Origin: Nonlabens sp.
GTDB taxonomy: Bacteria; Bacteroidota; Bacteroidia; Flavobacteriales; Flavobacteriaceae
Direction: 5' to 3'
DNA: 64,000 bases
Assembly: GCA_020630715.1 (NCBI GenBank)
Contig: JAHDIQ010000001.1
Location: 124,001 to 188,000, forward strand
The first letter of the stretch is position 1; the number at the start of each line of letters is the position of its first letter. Under the pieces are notes generated by a model. That model was given only the letters and a program-made list of their open reading frames with translations, ran no database searches and was not told where the DNA came from. Of this stretch, positions 10,073 through 18,287 are shown in pieces. A program made the translations under genes and the position numbers.

Positions 10073-11100
10073 GATTGATCAAATAATCCACCCATTGCAC
10101 CACCTTTAGTCTTACCTAAATGCTGGTAAGCTAATTCTGTCACCTCACGACCACGTGAAGTTCTCATGATGAAACCTTGCTGTATTAAAAACGGCTCATA
10201 TACTTCTTCTATGGTTTCTGGACTTTCCGATACTGCGGTTGCTATGGTAGTAATTCCCACAGGACCACCTTTAAATTTATCAATGATGGTGGTAAGTATT
10301 TTATTATCCATCTCATCTAGTCCATGAGCATCTACGTTTAAGGCTTTGAGAGAATACTTCGCGATTTTTAAATCGATGGAACCTGTTCCTTTGATTTGAG
10401 CAAAATCACGAACACGCCTCAGTAATGCATTTGCAATACGTGGTGTACCGCGACTGCGTCCTGCAATTTCAATAGCAGCTTCCATGTCTATAGGAACTTG
10501 TAGAATAGACGCGCTGCGATCTACGATCGTAGAAAGTAATTCTGTAGTATAATATTGTAACCTAGATTGAATCCCAAAACGCGCTCTCATAGGTGCTGTT
10601 AATAATCCTGATCTAGTAGTTGCACCTATAAGCGTAAATGGTGCTAAATTAATCTGAACCGTGCGTGCATTAGGTCCAGTTTCTATCATGATGTCGATCT
10701 TATAATCCTCCATTGCACTATAAAGATATTCTTCTACTATAGGGCTTAAACGGTGGATTTCATCAATGAATAAAACATCTCGTTCATCTAGATTTGTTAA
10801 TAATCCTGCAAGATCTCCAGGTTTATCTAGTACAGGTCCTGAAGTCACTTTAATTCCTACACCTAACTCATTTGCAAGAATGTGTGCCAGTGTTGTTTTA
10901 CCTAGTCCTGGTGGACCATGAAATAAGGTATGATCTAGAGCTTCATCACGCATATTTGCCGCCTGTACAAATACTTTTAAATTCTCAAGTACTTGATCCT
11001 GACCAGCAAAATCATCAAAACTCAATGGCCTTAATGCTCTTTCTATATCGTGCTCTTCATTTGTGAAGTGCTCGCCACTAGCATCTAGATGTTCATTCAT
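10069..11100 (-). CDS. ruvB: Holliday junction branch migration DNA helicase RuvB
   Basis: RuvB is the AAA+ motor that drives branch migration on RuvA-bound junctions. Visible are Walker [13 protein letters not shown], Walker B FIDEIHRL, sensor 1 GATTRSG and the C-terminal winged helix around [14 protein letters not shown]. The chosen start [12 protein letters not shown] gives 343 residues, the family length, and enters directly into the conserved core ([14 protein letters not shown]). The frame is open 105 bases further upstream to 11205, but that extension reads through one copy of the palindromic repeat and is basic and unlike RuvB, so it is taken as untranslated. The P450 gene overlaps its stop codon by 4 bases. 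The gene faces away from the coxA terminator. Confidence 0.96.
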   Translation of the reverse strand: MNEHLDASGEHFTNEEHDIERALRPLSFDDFAGQDQVLENLKVFVQAANMRDEALDHTLFHGPPGLGKTTLAHILANELGVGIKVTSGPVLDKPGDLAGLLTNLDERDVLFIDEIHRLSPIVEEYLYSAMEDYKIDIMIETGPNARTVQINLAPFTLIGATTRSGLLTAPMRARFGIQSRLQYYTTELLSTIVDRSASILQVPIDMEAAIEIAGRSRGTPRIANALLRRVRDFAQIKGTGSIDLKIAKYSLKALNVDAHGLDEMDNKILTTIIDKFKGGPVGITTIATAVSESPETIEEVYEPFLIQQGFIMRTSRGREVTELAYQHLGKTKGGAMGGLFDQS

Positions 11101-11173
11101 ATCGTAAAGATAGTTGATGTAGTTTTTAATATACTTTTGTAGCTTATTAAAGTCAATATAAAATTTTAAACTC

Positions 11174-11189
11174 CGCTTTCGCGAAAGCG
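11174..11189. repeat. 16-base palindrome copy 4 (exact, upstream of ruvB)
   Basis: Exact copy in the leader of ruvB, about 75 bases before the preferred ATG. If the longer frame were used it would read LSRKR. Confidence 0.9.
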
Positions 11190-11228
11190 ACATAAAACCA
11201 GCCACGTTTATCCATCATCATACATAAA

Positions 11229-11256
11229 AAAAGCTGCCTTGATTTAGGCAGCTTTT
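11229..11256 (-). terminator. Intrinsic terminator of the act-cox operon
   Basis: Stem AAAGCTGCCT/AGGCAGCTTT with a short loop; on the minus strand it is followed by a run of Ts. It lies just after the coxA stop codon. Confidence 0.85.
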
Positions 11257-11274
11257 CTATATAGTAATATCAAA

Positions 11275-13095
11275 TTAATGATTCATTTCCTCTTCTCCAT
11301 CCTGCAGTGGAATGTGCTGTGGCACAAAATCCTGTCCAGGTATTACATATTCACCATCTTCATTTACTTTAGAGTAATCATAAGCCCATCTGTGAACATG
11401 TGGAATAGGTCCATCCCAGTTACCGTGAATATGCTTATCACCCGTAGTCCATTCTAAAGTAGTAGACTGCCATGGATTAGCTGGTGCTTTCTTGCCGTAA
11501 AATATTGATTTTACAAAATTATATACAAAGATCAACTGTGCTAACGCGGTTGCAATCGCAAAGTAAGTAATCAGTGTATTCGTATCTGCTAAATCATCAA
11601 AATATGGGAAATTTGTATTAGTATAATAACGTCTAGGTAGACCAGCCATTCCTATAAAGTGCATCGGGAAGAATACACCGTAAGCTCCTATCGCTGTTAA
11701 CCAGAAGTGAGCGTAACCCATATTCTTGTTCATCATTTTATTGAACATTTTAGGGAACCAGTGATAAACACCGGCAAATAAACCATACAATGCAGATATA
11801 CCCATTACTAAGTGGAAGTGAGCAACTACAAAGTACGTATCATGTACATTAATATCTAGCGTAGAATCTCCTAGAATAATACCAGTTAAACCACCAGTAA
11901 TAAAAGTTGATACTAAACCTATTGAGAAGAGCATCGCCGGATTGAGCTGGAGATTACCTTTCCACAAGGTAGTGATGTAGTTGAATGCTTTTACAGCAGA
12001 TGGTATTGCAATCAATAAAGTAGTAAATGTAAATACACTACCTAAGAATGGATTCATTCCTGAAATAAACATGTGGTGACCCCAAACAATCGTAGATAAA
12101 AATGCGATCGCAAGAATTGACGCTACCATCGCACGATACCCGAAAATAGGTTTACGAGAATTAGTTGCTATTACTTCAGAAGTGATTCCTAAAGCTGGTA
12201 AAAGTACAATATATACTTCTGGGTGACCTAAGAACCAGAAAAGGTGCTCAAATAATACTGGAGAACCACCTTGGTGTGCCAGAACTTCACCTTTAATATA
12301 AATATCTGATAAGAAGAATGACGTACCAAAACTTCTATCCATGATCAACATTAAGGCTGCAGCAAATAATACCGGAAACGATACAATACCAATAATCGCT
12401 GTAACAAAGAATGCCCAGATTGTCAAAGGTAGTCTAGTCATAGACATACCTTTAGTTCTTAAGTTGATTACCGTTACTACATAGTTCAAGGAACCTAATA
12501 ATGAAGATGCAATAAAGATCGCCATAGAAACTAACCATAAGGTCATTCCCATTCCAGATCCTGGCATGGCTTGTTCTACCGCACTAAGTGGTGGATAAAT
12601 TGTCCATCCTGCAGCTGCTGGCCCTAATTCTACAAATAAAGAACCAATCATAATAACAGAAGAAAGGAAAAACAACCAATAAGAAACCATATTAAGGAAT
12701 CCAGAGGCCATATCTCGTGCACCAATCTGTAATGGAATTAAAAAGTTTGAAAACGTACCGCTTAAACCTGCTGTTAGTACAAAAAATACCATGATGGTAC
12801 CGTGAATTGTAACTAATGCAAGGTACATGTTAGGATCCATGATCCCATCTTGTCCCCATTTACCTAATAATGCTTCAAAAATCACATTAGGCTCACCAGG
12901 ATTTGCTAGTTGCATTCTCATTAATACAGACATCATGATACCTATGGCACCCATGATTAATCCAGTAATAAGATATTGCTTTGCAATCATCTTATGATCC
13001 TGTGAGAAAATGTATTTTGTTACAAATGTTTCTTTGTGATGGTGGTGACCATCATCATGTCCATGCTCCGTTGCTGCTGCAATCACTTGTCCCAT
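11275..13095 (-). CDS. coxA: Cytochrome c oxidase subunit I (haem-copper oxidase)
   Basis: 606 residues with about 12 membrane segments. This is the catalytic subunit that reduces oxygen to water and pumps protons in the inner membrane. Ligand motifs are visible: HGTIMVFFVL (haem a histidine), GHPEVYIVLLPALGI (CuB histidine with the cross-linked tyrosine, A-family), GHHMFISGM (CuB histidines) and HDTYFVVAHFHLVMG (CuB/haem a3 region and the second haem a histidine). The short N-terminus carries a histidine-rich stretch (HGHDDGHHHHKE). It is the last gene of the act-cox operon, 5 bases after coxB, and is closed by a terminator. The arrangement suggests direct transfer of electrons from alternative complex III to this oxidase, as in the supercomplex known from Flavobacterium johnsoniae. 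Confidence 0.97.
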   Translation of the reverse strand: MGQVIAAATEHGHDDGHHHHKETFVTKYIFSQDHKMIAKQYLITGLIMGAIGIMMSVLMRMQLANPGEPNVIFEALLGKWGQDGIMDPNMYLALVTIHGTIMVFFVLTAGLSGTFSNFLIPLQIGARDMASGFLNMVSYWLFFLSSVIMIGSLFVELGPAAAGWTIYPPLSAVEQAMPGSGMGMTLWLVSMAIFIASSLLGSLNYVVTVINLRTKGMSMTRLPLTIWAFFVTAIIGIVSFPVLFAAALMLIMDRSFGTSFFLSDIYIKGEVLAHQGGSPVLFEHLFWFLGHPEVYIVLLPALGITSEVIATNSRKPIFGYRAMVASILAIAFLSTIVWGHHMFISGMNPFLGSVFTFTTLLIAIPSAVKAFNYITTLWKGNLQLNPAMLFSIGLVSTFITGGLTGIILGDSTLDINVHDTYFVVAHFHLVMGISALYGLFAGVYHWFPKMFNKMMNKNMGYAHFWLTAIGAYGVFFPMHFIGMAGLPRRYYTNTNFPYFDDLADTNTLITYFAIATALAQLIFVYNFVKSIFYGKKAPANPWQSTTLEWTTGDKHIHGNWDGPIPHVHRWAYDYSKVNEDGEYVIPGQDFVPQHIPLQDGEEEMNH

Positions 13096-13100
13096 ATATC

Positions 13101-14198
13101 TTAGTTTTCAGCGTTAGCTAAAGTTGTTTCAAATTTTGTTTGTGTTTCTAACCACTCTTGATAGTCTTCTTCAGACTCTACCACAATTTTCATTTGCATG
13201 TTGTAGTGAGAAGCTCCACAAATTTTATTACATAATAAATAGTACTCAAATTCATAAGGATCTAAGGCAACATCACCTGCTGCGATTAACTCCTCACTTT
13301 TTTGTCGTCTTATTTCATTAATCTTACTAACTTTTTCAGTCATAAATTCTGTTGACTTATAGTCCTCAGAAGTTACTGTAGGCGTAAACGAAAATTTAGT
13401 AACCATTCCAGGTACCACGTTCATTTGTGCTCTAAAGTGAGGAAAGTATGCAGAGTGCAATACATCCTGACTTCTAAAATTAAATACTACCGGACGATCA
13501 ACAGGTAAATGCAATTCTGTAGCTACAATATCATCTTTACCATCTGCATCTGTAGGATCAATACCTAATTGATTAACACCTTCAATAAAGCGCACATTAG
13601 CATCTCCTAAGATATTATCAGCACCACTATATCTTACTTTCCATCCAAATTGATAAGCGTACACTTCAACTACTAAAGGATCTTCATGCTTATCCACGTC
13701 CATAATATCATTCCACGAGAATAATCCCCATAAAATTAAACCTGCTAAAACTACTACTGGAATAGCGGTCCAGATAAATTCTAGACGATCGTTATCTGCA
13801 TAAAACAATGCTTTTTGACCTTTCTTACCACGATATTTATAACCAAAGTAGTGTAATAACGCTTGAGTAAGAAACTGAACGATCATGATAATAACCGTAG
13901 TTAATAATAAAAGATTATCATATTCTGCACCATGTGCAGAAGCTGCATCTGGTAAGAAGAAATCCTGATAACCTATAAAACAGGCGATCATCATCACATA
14001 CATAGCGATGACAAAGTATAGTAAAAATTTACCGTGACGATCGTTATCACTATCGTTAGCTATTTCTGCTTGCGCACCATTTTCTGATGCAGAGGCTGAT
14101 TTACCTAACTGTACAATTTTTGATATTTGCCATAATGCTACGACAAATAAGGCTGCAATTAATATGATTAGAAATGCTGTCATTTCAGTGTTTTTCAA
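13101..14198 (-). CDS. coxB: Cytochrome c oxidase subunit II (CuA)
   Basis: 365 residues. Subunit II receives electrons from cytochrome c in its periplasmic CuA domain and passes them to subunit I. An N-terminal membrane segment (LIILIAALFVVALW) is followed by further hydrophobic helices (YFVIAMYVMMIACF, LLLLTTVIIMIVQFL, AIPVVVLAGLILWGLF), more than the usual two. The CuA site is complete: HSAYFPHFRAQMN supplies a histidine and CNKICGASHYNM supplies both cysteines, the second histidine and the methionine. No cytochrome c domain is fused to the C-terminus, so the donor is probably ActE or ActA of the same operon. The start is ATG, 7 bases after actF. Confidence 0.96.
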   Translation of the reverse strand: MKNTEMTAFLIILIAALFVVALWQISKIVQLGKSASASENGAQAEIANDSDNDRHGKFLLYFVIAMYVMMIACFIGYQDFFLPDAASAHGAEYDNLLLLTTVIIMIVQFLTQALLHYFGYKYRGKKGQKALFYADNDRLEFIWTAIPVVVLAGLILWGLFSWNDIMDVDKHEDPLVVEVYAYQFGWKVRYSGADNILGDANVRFIEGVNQLGIDPTDADGKDDIVATELHLPVDRPVVFNFRSQDVLHSAYFPHFRAQMNVVPGMVTKFSFTPTVTSEDYKSTEFMTEKVSKINEIRRQKSEELIAAGDVALDPYEFEYYLLCNKICGASHYNMQMKIVVESEEDYQEWLETQTKFETTLANAEN

Positions 14199-14205
14199 TA
14201 ATTAA

Positions 14206-15573
14206 TTAATAATGGAAGTTTTTACTTTCTCCAATAAACGGATCACCTTTAGGTAATAATGGTGCCTGTGAGATGCTTCTGAATACCCAGAACAGGAATA
14301 AACCTGCAAAGAACATTACTGGACCTAGCTCTGTTAATCCTATGAACCAAGACTCACCTACAGTTGCTGGCATGATCATAACATAAATGTCAAGGTAGTG
14401 ACCTACAAGAATAAAAAATCCAGCAGTTATCACAAACCAGTTAATACGCTTAAAGTCGGAATTCATTAGAACTAATAACGGAAATAAGAAGTTAATTGCT
14501 ACCATTCCAAAAAATAATAGGTTATAGTCTTCAATTCTAGTTACAAAGTAAGTTACCTCTTCAGGAATATTAGAATACCAGATTAACATAAACTGTGAGA
14601 ACCATAAGTACGTCCAGAATATACTAACACCGAACATAAACTTTGCTAAATCATGAATGTGTGAATCATTAATCCATTCTAACTCACCTTTTCCTTTTAA
14701 GTATATCGTTACTAGTGCAATTACTGTAATACCAGAAACAAACATACTAGCAAACACATACCATCCAAATAATGTAGAGAACCAGTGTGGATCAAAACTC
14801 ATGATCCAGTCCCAAGACATAATTGATTCTGTAACAATAAAGAAAACTAAGAAAGCTGCACTATGCTTAAATGCTTTCTTATGCCATACATTTCCTTCTG
14901 GACTTTCATCTTGCTTCAAAGAGAATTTACGAACGTTCCATCGGTATAAATTCCAACCTACTAGGAAGGCACCAGCTCTAAATAACCAAAAAGGAACATT
15001 TAAGAAGCCTTGTTTTCCTGCAACTAAAGCGTCATAATTCTCATGTCCAGGATCTGCGATACCTTCATTCATCCATACAAAGATGTGATTCATGTGTAAT
15101 CCGGAAACTAGTAATATGATAAACATGATGATTCCACCAGGTAGAATGTAACTACTTATTCCTTCCATAACTCTAAATAGCCCAGGTGACCATCCAGCTT
15201 GTGCTGCACGTTGTACTGCATAAAAAGCTAAAACACCTAGACCTATCATAAAGAAAAAGAAACACGCGACATACAATGCTGCCCATGGTCTATTACTTAA
15301 TTGGTGATATAAATGCTCTATATGATCGCCACCATGATGATCGCCATCTGTTGCGTGATCACCACCGTGATGTGCATCACCATGTCCAGCTACTTGATGA
15401 GTATCTGCGGCTGCTCCATGATCATCACCATGGTGCGCTGCTTCATTTGCTAACATCTCTTTCACATCATCCTCAGATCCAGGCGCACTCATGAAACCCC
15501 AAACGGTCGCAATGATACCTAGTCCCATTAAGACAAAAGCGAAAAGATTTAATTTACTTGAAACTTTGTACAT
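14206..15573 (-). CDS. actF: Alternative complex III subunit ActF
   Basis: 455 residues, a polytopic membrane protein with about ten hydrophobic helices, matching the ActF/NrfD-like quinol:cytochrome c oxidoreductase subunit. After the first membrane helix there is a loop very rich in histidine and aspartate (about residues 47-85, with repeats such as GDAHHGGDHATDGDHHGGDH), which may bind metal or simply be a low-complexity insert. The rest follows the family (WAALYVACFFFFMIGLG, ITVIALVTIYLKGKGELEW). It works with ActC in the membrane arm of the complex. It sits between actE and coxB in a tightly spaced operon. The call is made from operon order and membrane topology. Confidence 0.93.
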   Translation of the reverse strand: MYKVSSKLNLFAFVLMGLGIIATVWGFMSAPGSEDDVKEMLANEAAHHGDDHGAAADTHQVAGHGDAHHGGDHATDGDHHGGDHIEHLYHQLSNRPWAALYVACFFFFMIGLGVLAFYAVQRAAQAGWSPGLFRVMEGISSYILPGGIIMFIILLVSGLHMNHIFVWMNEGIADPGHENYDALVAGKQGFLNVPFWLFRAGAFLVGWNLYRWNVRKFSLKQDESPEGNVWHKKAFKHSAAFLVFFIVTESIMSWDWIMSFDPHWFSTLFGWYVFASMFVSGITVIALVTIYLKGKGELEWINDSHIHDLAKFMFGVSIFWTYLWFSQFMLIWYSNIPEEVTYFVTRIEDYNLLFFGMVAINFLFPLLVLMNSDFKRINWFVITAGFFILVGHYLDIYVMIMPATVGESWFIGLTELGPVMFFAGLFLFWVFRSISQAPLLPKGDPFIGESKNFHY

Positions 15574-15594
15574 AAAATAAAATTTCCTGGTCGA

Positions 15595-16299
15595 TTACTC
15601 GCCGTCTGTTGATGAATGATTTTCTTGATCATGACTTTCACCATCATGTGTGTCCATCATATCTTGTGATACTTCTTCTACTTCTACCACTTCAGTAACT
15701 TTCTCAAATGCTCTAGGTTCTTCACCTTTCAATTCTTTGGTTAACTTGTCTACGTGGTGCGCTATTTGCCATCTTTCTTCGATTGAGGTTTGTGATGCAT
15801 AAGACCCCATATAGTTAATTCCCCAGTACATTACGTGATAAATAGATCCTTGAGAAATTTCTCGGTCTGCATATGATGGAACACCTAAGATTTTCTCTGT
15901 TTTCACAAGATGACCTTGTCCGTTACCATTTTTACCGTGACAAATACCGCAGTAAATATTATATAACTCTGCTCCTGTAGCTAGGTTTTCCTCTGTATAT
16001 GGCAATGGATTTTTTAAGTTCGCTTTCGCGGAAGCGTAACCTTCATTACTATCTTCATACTCATAAGGCATCCATCCTCTATTCACCGTTCCTTCTACTG
16101 GTTTCTGAGCTTCAATGCCACCTTTAAATAAATCCTCTGGTGCCTCTTGATACGTTTCATAACCTACAGATTCATACATATTAGGAAAATACTGTACGCT
16201 CCTACTTGATTTTTCATTTACCGTACCATCATTTCCTCCACAAGAGATAATGAGTAGCGCAGCTGTCGCGTAAATGAATGTGTTTACATATCTATTCAT
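15595..16299 (-). CDS. actE: Alternative complex III subunit ActE, mono-haem cytochrome c lipoprotein
   Basis: 234 residues. The N-terminus is a lipoprotein signal (ATAALLIISCGGN) with the cysteine at about residue 20, placing it on the membrane surface. One CxxCH motif (YCGICHGKNGNGQGH, about residues 116-130) binds a single haem c, and YMGSYASQ carries a candidate axial methionine. ActE is the likely exit point for electrons to the oxidase. A slightly altered copy of the palindromic repeat is inside the gene and is read as ASAKA. The C-terminal tail after about residue 200 is acidic and histidine-rich. The ATG overlaps the actD stop by one base (TAATG), indicating translational coupling. 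Confidence 0.94.
   Translation of the reverse strand: MNRYVNTFIYATAALLIISCGGNDGTVNEKSSRSVQYFPNMYESVGYETYQEAPEDLFKGGIEAQKPVEGTVNRGWMPYEYEDSNEGYASAKANLKNPLPYTEENLATGAELYNIYCGICHGKNGNGQGHLVKTEKILGVPSYADREISQGSIYHVMYWGINYMGSYASQTSIEERWQIAHHVDKLTKELKGEEPRAFEKVTEVVEVEEVSQDMMDTHDGESHDQENHSSTDGE
16021..16036. repeat. 16-base palindrome copy 5 (one mismatch, in actE)
   Basis: CGCTTTCGCGGAAGCG, one base off the consensus. It is read in actE as ASAKA instead of AFAKA. Confidence 0.8.
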
Positions 16300-16832
16300 T
16301 AGTGTGCGTCTTTGTCGATTAAATTAATTTCTACAGCACCTGTGTCTTGTAAAAACTTTGTTACTTCTTCCACATCCTTACCAGTAACGTCTACTTCCAT
16401 TAAGAAATGATCATCTGTAGTACGTACATCCGGATTTTCCGCTTTTTTAAATGGCCATAATCTACTTCTTAAATAAAAAGTGATCACCATTAAGTGAGCT
16501 GCAAAAAATACCGTAAGCTCAAACATAATAGGAACGAAGGCTGGCATATTCTCTATGTAAGAGAAACTAGGCTTACCACCAATGTTTTGTGGCCAGTCTT
16601 CTATCATGATATAATTCATCATCACAGTGGCAACCGTAAGTCCCACAATACCGTAAAGAAATGCGTTTATCGCTAGACGTGTATCTGCAATTCCCATCGC
16701 TTTTTCAAGTCCGTGCACTGGAAAAGGTGTAAACACCTCTTCAATATGATAATGCTTTTCTCTGACTTGTTTTACTGCACTAAGTAAAACATCATCATCT
16801 GTGTAAAAAGCGTGTATAGTTTTATCTGACAT
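16299..16832 (-). CDS. actD: Alternative complex III subunit ActD (DUF3341)
   Basis: 177 residues with two membrane segments (AINAFLYGIVGLTVATVMMNY and FVPIMFELTVFFAAHLMVITF) between soluble ends. The N-terminal VREKHYHIEEVFTPFPVHGL is characteristic of the DUF3341 family, the ActD subunit that braces the membrane arm of alternative complex III. The C-terminal part forms a small alpha/beta domain (FLMEVDVTGKDVEEVTKFL). It lies between actC and actE with 14 bases and a 1-base overlap respectively. It has no haem or Fe-S motif, in agreement with a structural role. Confidence 0.94.
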   Translation of the reverse strand: MSDKTIHAFYTDDDVLLSAVKQVREKHYHIEEVFTPFPVHGLEKAMGIADTRLAINAFLYGIVGLTVATVMMNYIMIEDWPQNIGGKPSFSYIENMPAFVPIMFELTVFFAAHLMVITFYLRSRLWPFKKAENPDVRTTDDHFLMEVDVTGKDVEEVTKFLQDTGAVEINLIDKDAH

Positions 16833-16846
16833 AATTAATATCTTAA

Positions 16847-18262
16847 TTAATGAGCATTCTCATTAGAGTGATCACTATTTGCTTTTGCTTCTCGTTGTTT
16901 CTTATATAAACTACCACTTGCTTTTAGGATAGATTTCACCTCTGCCTGCGCAATTACAGGGAATGTTCTAGAGTATAATAAGAATAATACAAAGAAGAAT
17001 CCTATGGTACCTATGAAGATACCTATATCTACAAATGTAGGCGAGAACATCGTCCAAGATGATGGTAAGTAATCACGATGTAACGATGTTACAATAATTA
17101 CAAAACGTTCAAACCACATCCCAATATTTACTACAATAGAAATAGCAAAAGAGAATACAATACTGGTACGCAATTTTTTAAACCACATGAACTGCGGTGA
17201 GAATACGTTACAAGTCATCATCGCCCAGTAAGCCCATGCATAAGGACCTGTTGCACGATTTAAAAATGCATATTGCTCATACTCTACTCCAGAGTACCAT
17301 GCTACAAAAAGCTCTGTAATGTAAGCAACACCTACAATAGAACCCGTAATCATGATTACAATATTCATTAACTCAATATGCTGGATTGTGATATAGTTTT
17401 CTAAGTTACATACCTTTCTCATTACAATAAGTAAGGTGTTTACCATCGCAAAACCAGAGAAAATCGCACCAGCAACAAAGTAAGGTGGGAAAATCGTGGT
17501 GTGCCATCCTGGTATTACGGATGTAGCAAAGTCAAATGATACAATCGTGTGTACAGAAAGTACTAAAGGAGTTGCAAGACCTGCTAATACTAAAGATACT
17601 TCTTCAAAACGTTGCCAGTCTTTTGCACGTCCACTCCATCCGAAAGAAAGAATTCCATAGATCTTCTTATTGAATGGTGTGATTGCACGATCACGTATCA
17701 TTGCAAAATCAGGTAATAAACCAGTCCACCAGAATACTAATGAAACCGATAAATACGTAGAGATCGCAAATACATCCCAAAGTAACGGTGAATTAAAGTT
17801 TACCCATAAAGAACCAAACTGGTTAGGAATAGGTAATACCCAGTAAGCTAACCATGGACGACCCATGTGAATAATAGGGAATAAACCTGCTTGGATTACT
17901 GAGAAAATAGTCATTGCCTCTGCACTACGGTTAATCGCCATTCTCCATTTCTGACGGAATAATAATAATACTGCCGAGATAAGTGTTCCTGCGTGACCTA
18001 TTCCTACCCACCAAACAAAGTTTGTAATATCCCAAGCCCATCCAATGGTCTTATTCAATCCCCAAACTCCAATTCCAGTAGAAATAGTATATGTGATACA
18101 TCCTAAACCATAAAGAAAAGCTACAAGACTGATCGTAAACACGATCCACCATTGTTTATTTGCCACACCTTCTACAGGTGCCGCAATATCTCTTGTTACA
18201 TCAGAATACGTTTTGTCTCCGGTAACTAAGGGTCTTCTTATGGGCGCTTCGTAATGAGCCAT
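16847..18262 (-). CDS. actC: Alternative complex III subunit ActC (NrfD/PsrC-like, quinol-binding)
   Basis: 471 residues with about ten transmembrane helices. It belongs to the NrfD/PsrC family and is the quinol-oxidising membrane subunit of alternative complex III. Conserved-looking stretches include FVWWVGIGHAGTLISAVLLLF near the second helix, IHMGRPWLAYW, and HTIVSFDFATSVIPGWHTTI. The soluble N-terminus (about 35 residues) precedes the first helix. The C-terminus is short, charged and histidine-containing. It lies directly after actB (25-base gap) and before actD, so it is part of the same transcript. No signal peptide is expected. Confidence 0.95.
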   Translation of the reverse strand: MAHYEAPIRRPLVTGDKTYSDVTRDIAAPVEGVANKQWWIVFTISLVAFLYGLGCITYTISTGIGVWGLNKTIGWAWDITNFVWWVGIGHAGTLISAVLLLFRQKWRMAINRSAEAMTIFSVIQAGLFPIIHMGRPWLAYWVLPIPNQFGSLWVNFNSPLLWDVFAISTYLSVSLVFWWTGLLPDFAMIRDRAITPFNKKIYGILSFGWSGRAKDWQRFEEVSLVLAGLATPLVLSVHTIVSFDFATSVIPGWHTTIFPPYFVAGAIFSGFAMVNTLLIVMRKVCNLENYITIQHIELMNIVIMITGSIVGVAYITELFVAWYSGVEYEQYAFLNRATGPYAWAYWAMMTCNVFSPQFMWFKKLRTSIVFSFAISIVVNIGMWFERFVIIVTSLHRDYLPSSWTMFSPTFVDIGIFIGTIGFFFVLFLLYSRTFPVIAQAEVKSILKASGSLYKKQREAKANSDHSNENAH

Positions 18263-18287
18263 AATTGTTAGATTAGTTTCTTTATTA

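Noticed and set aside
11101-11205. N-terminal extension of RuvB
   Set aside because: The extra 35 residues read through an intergenic palindrome copy and do not resemble RuvB; the ATG at 11100 gives the family's length and start.
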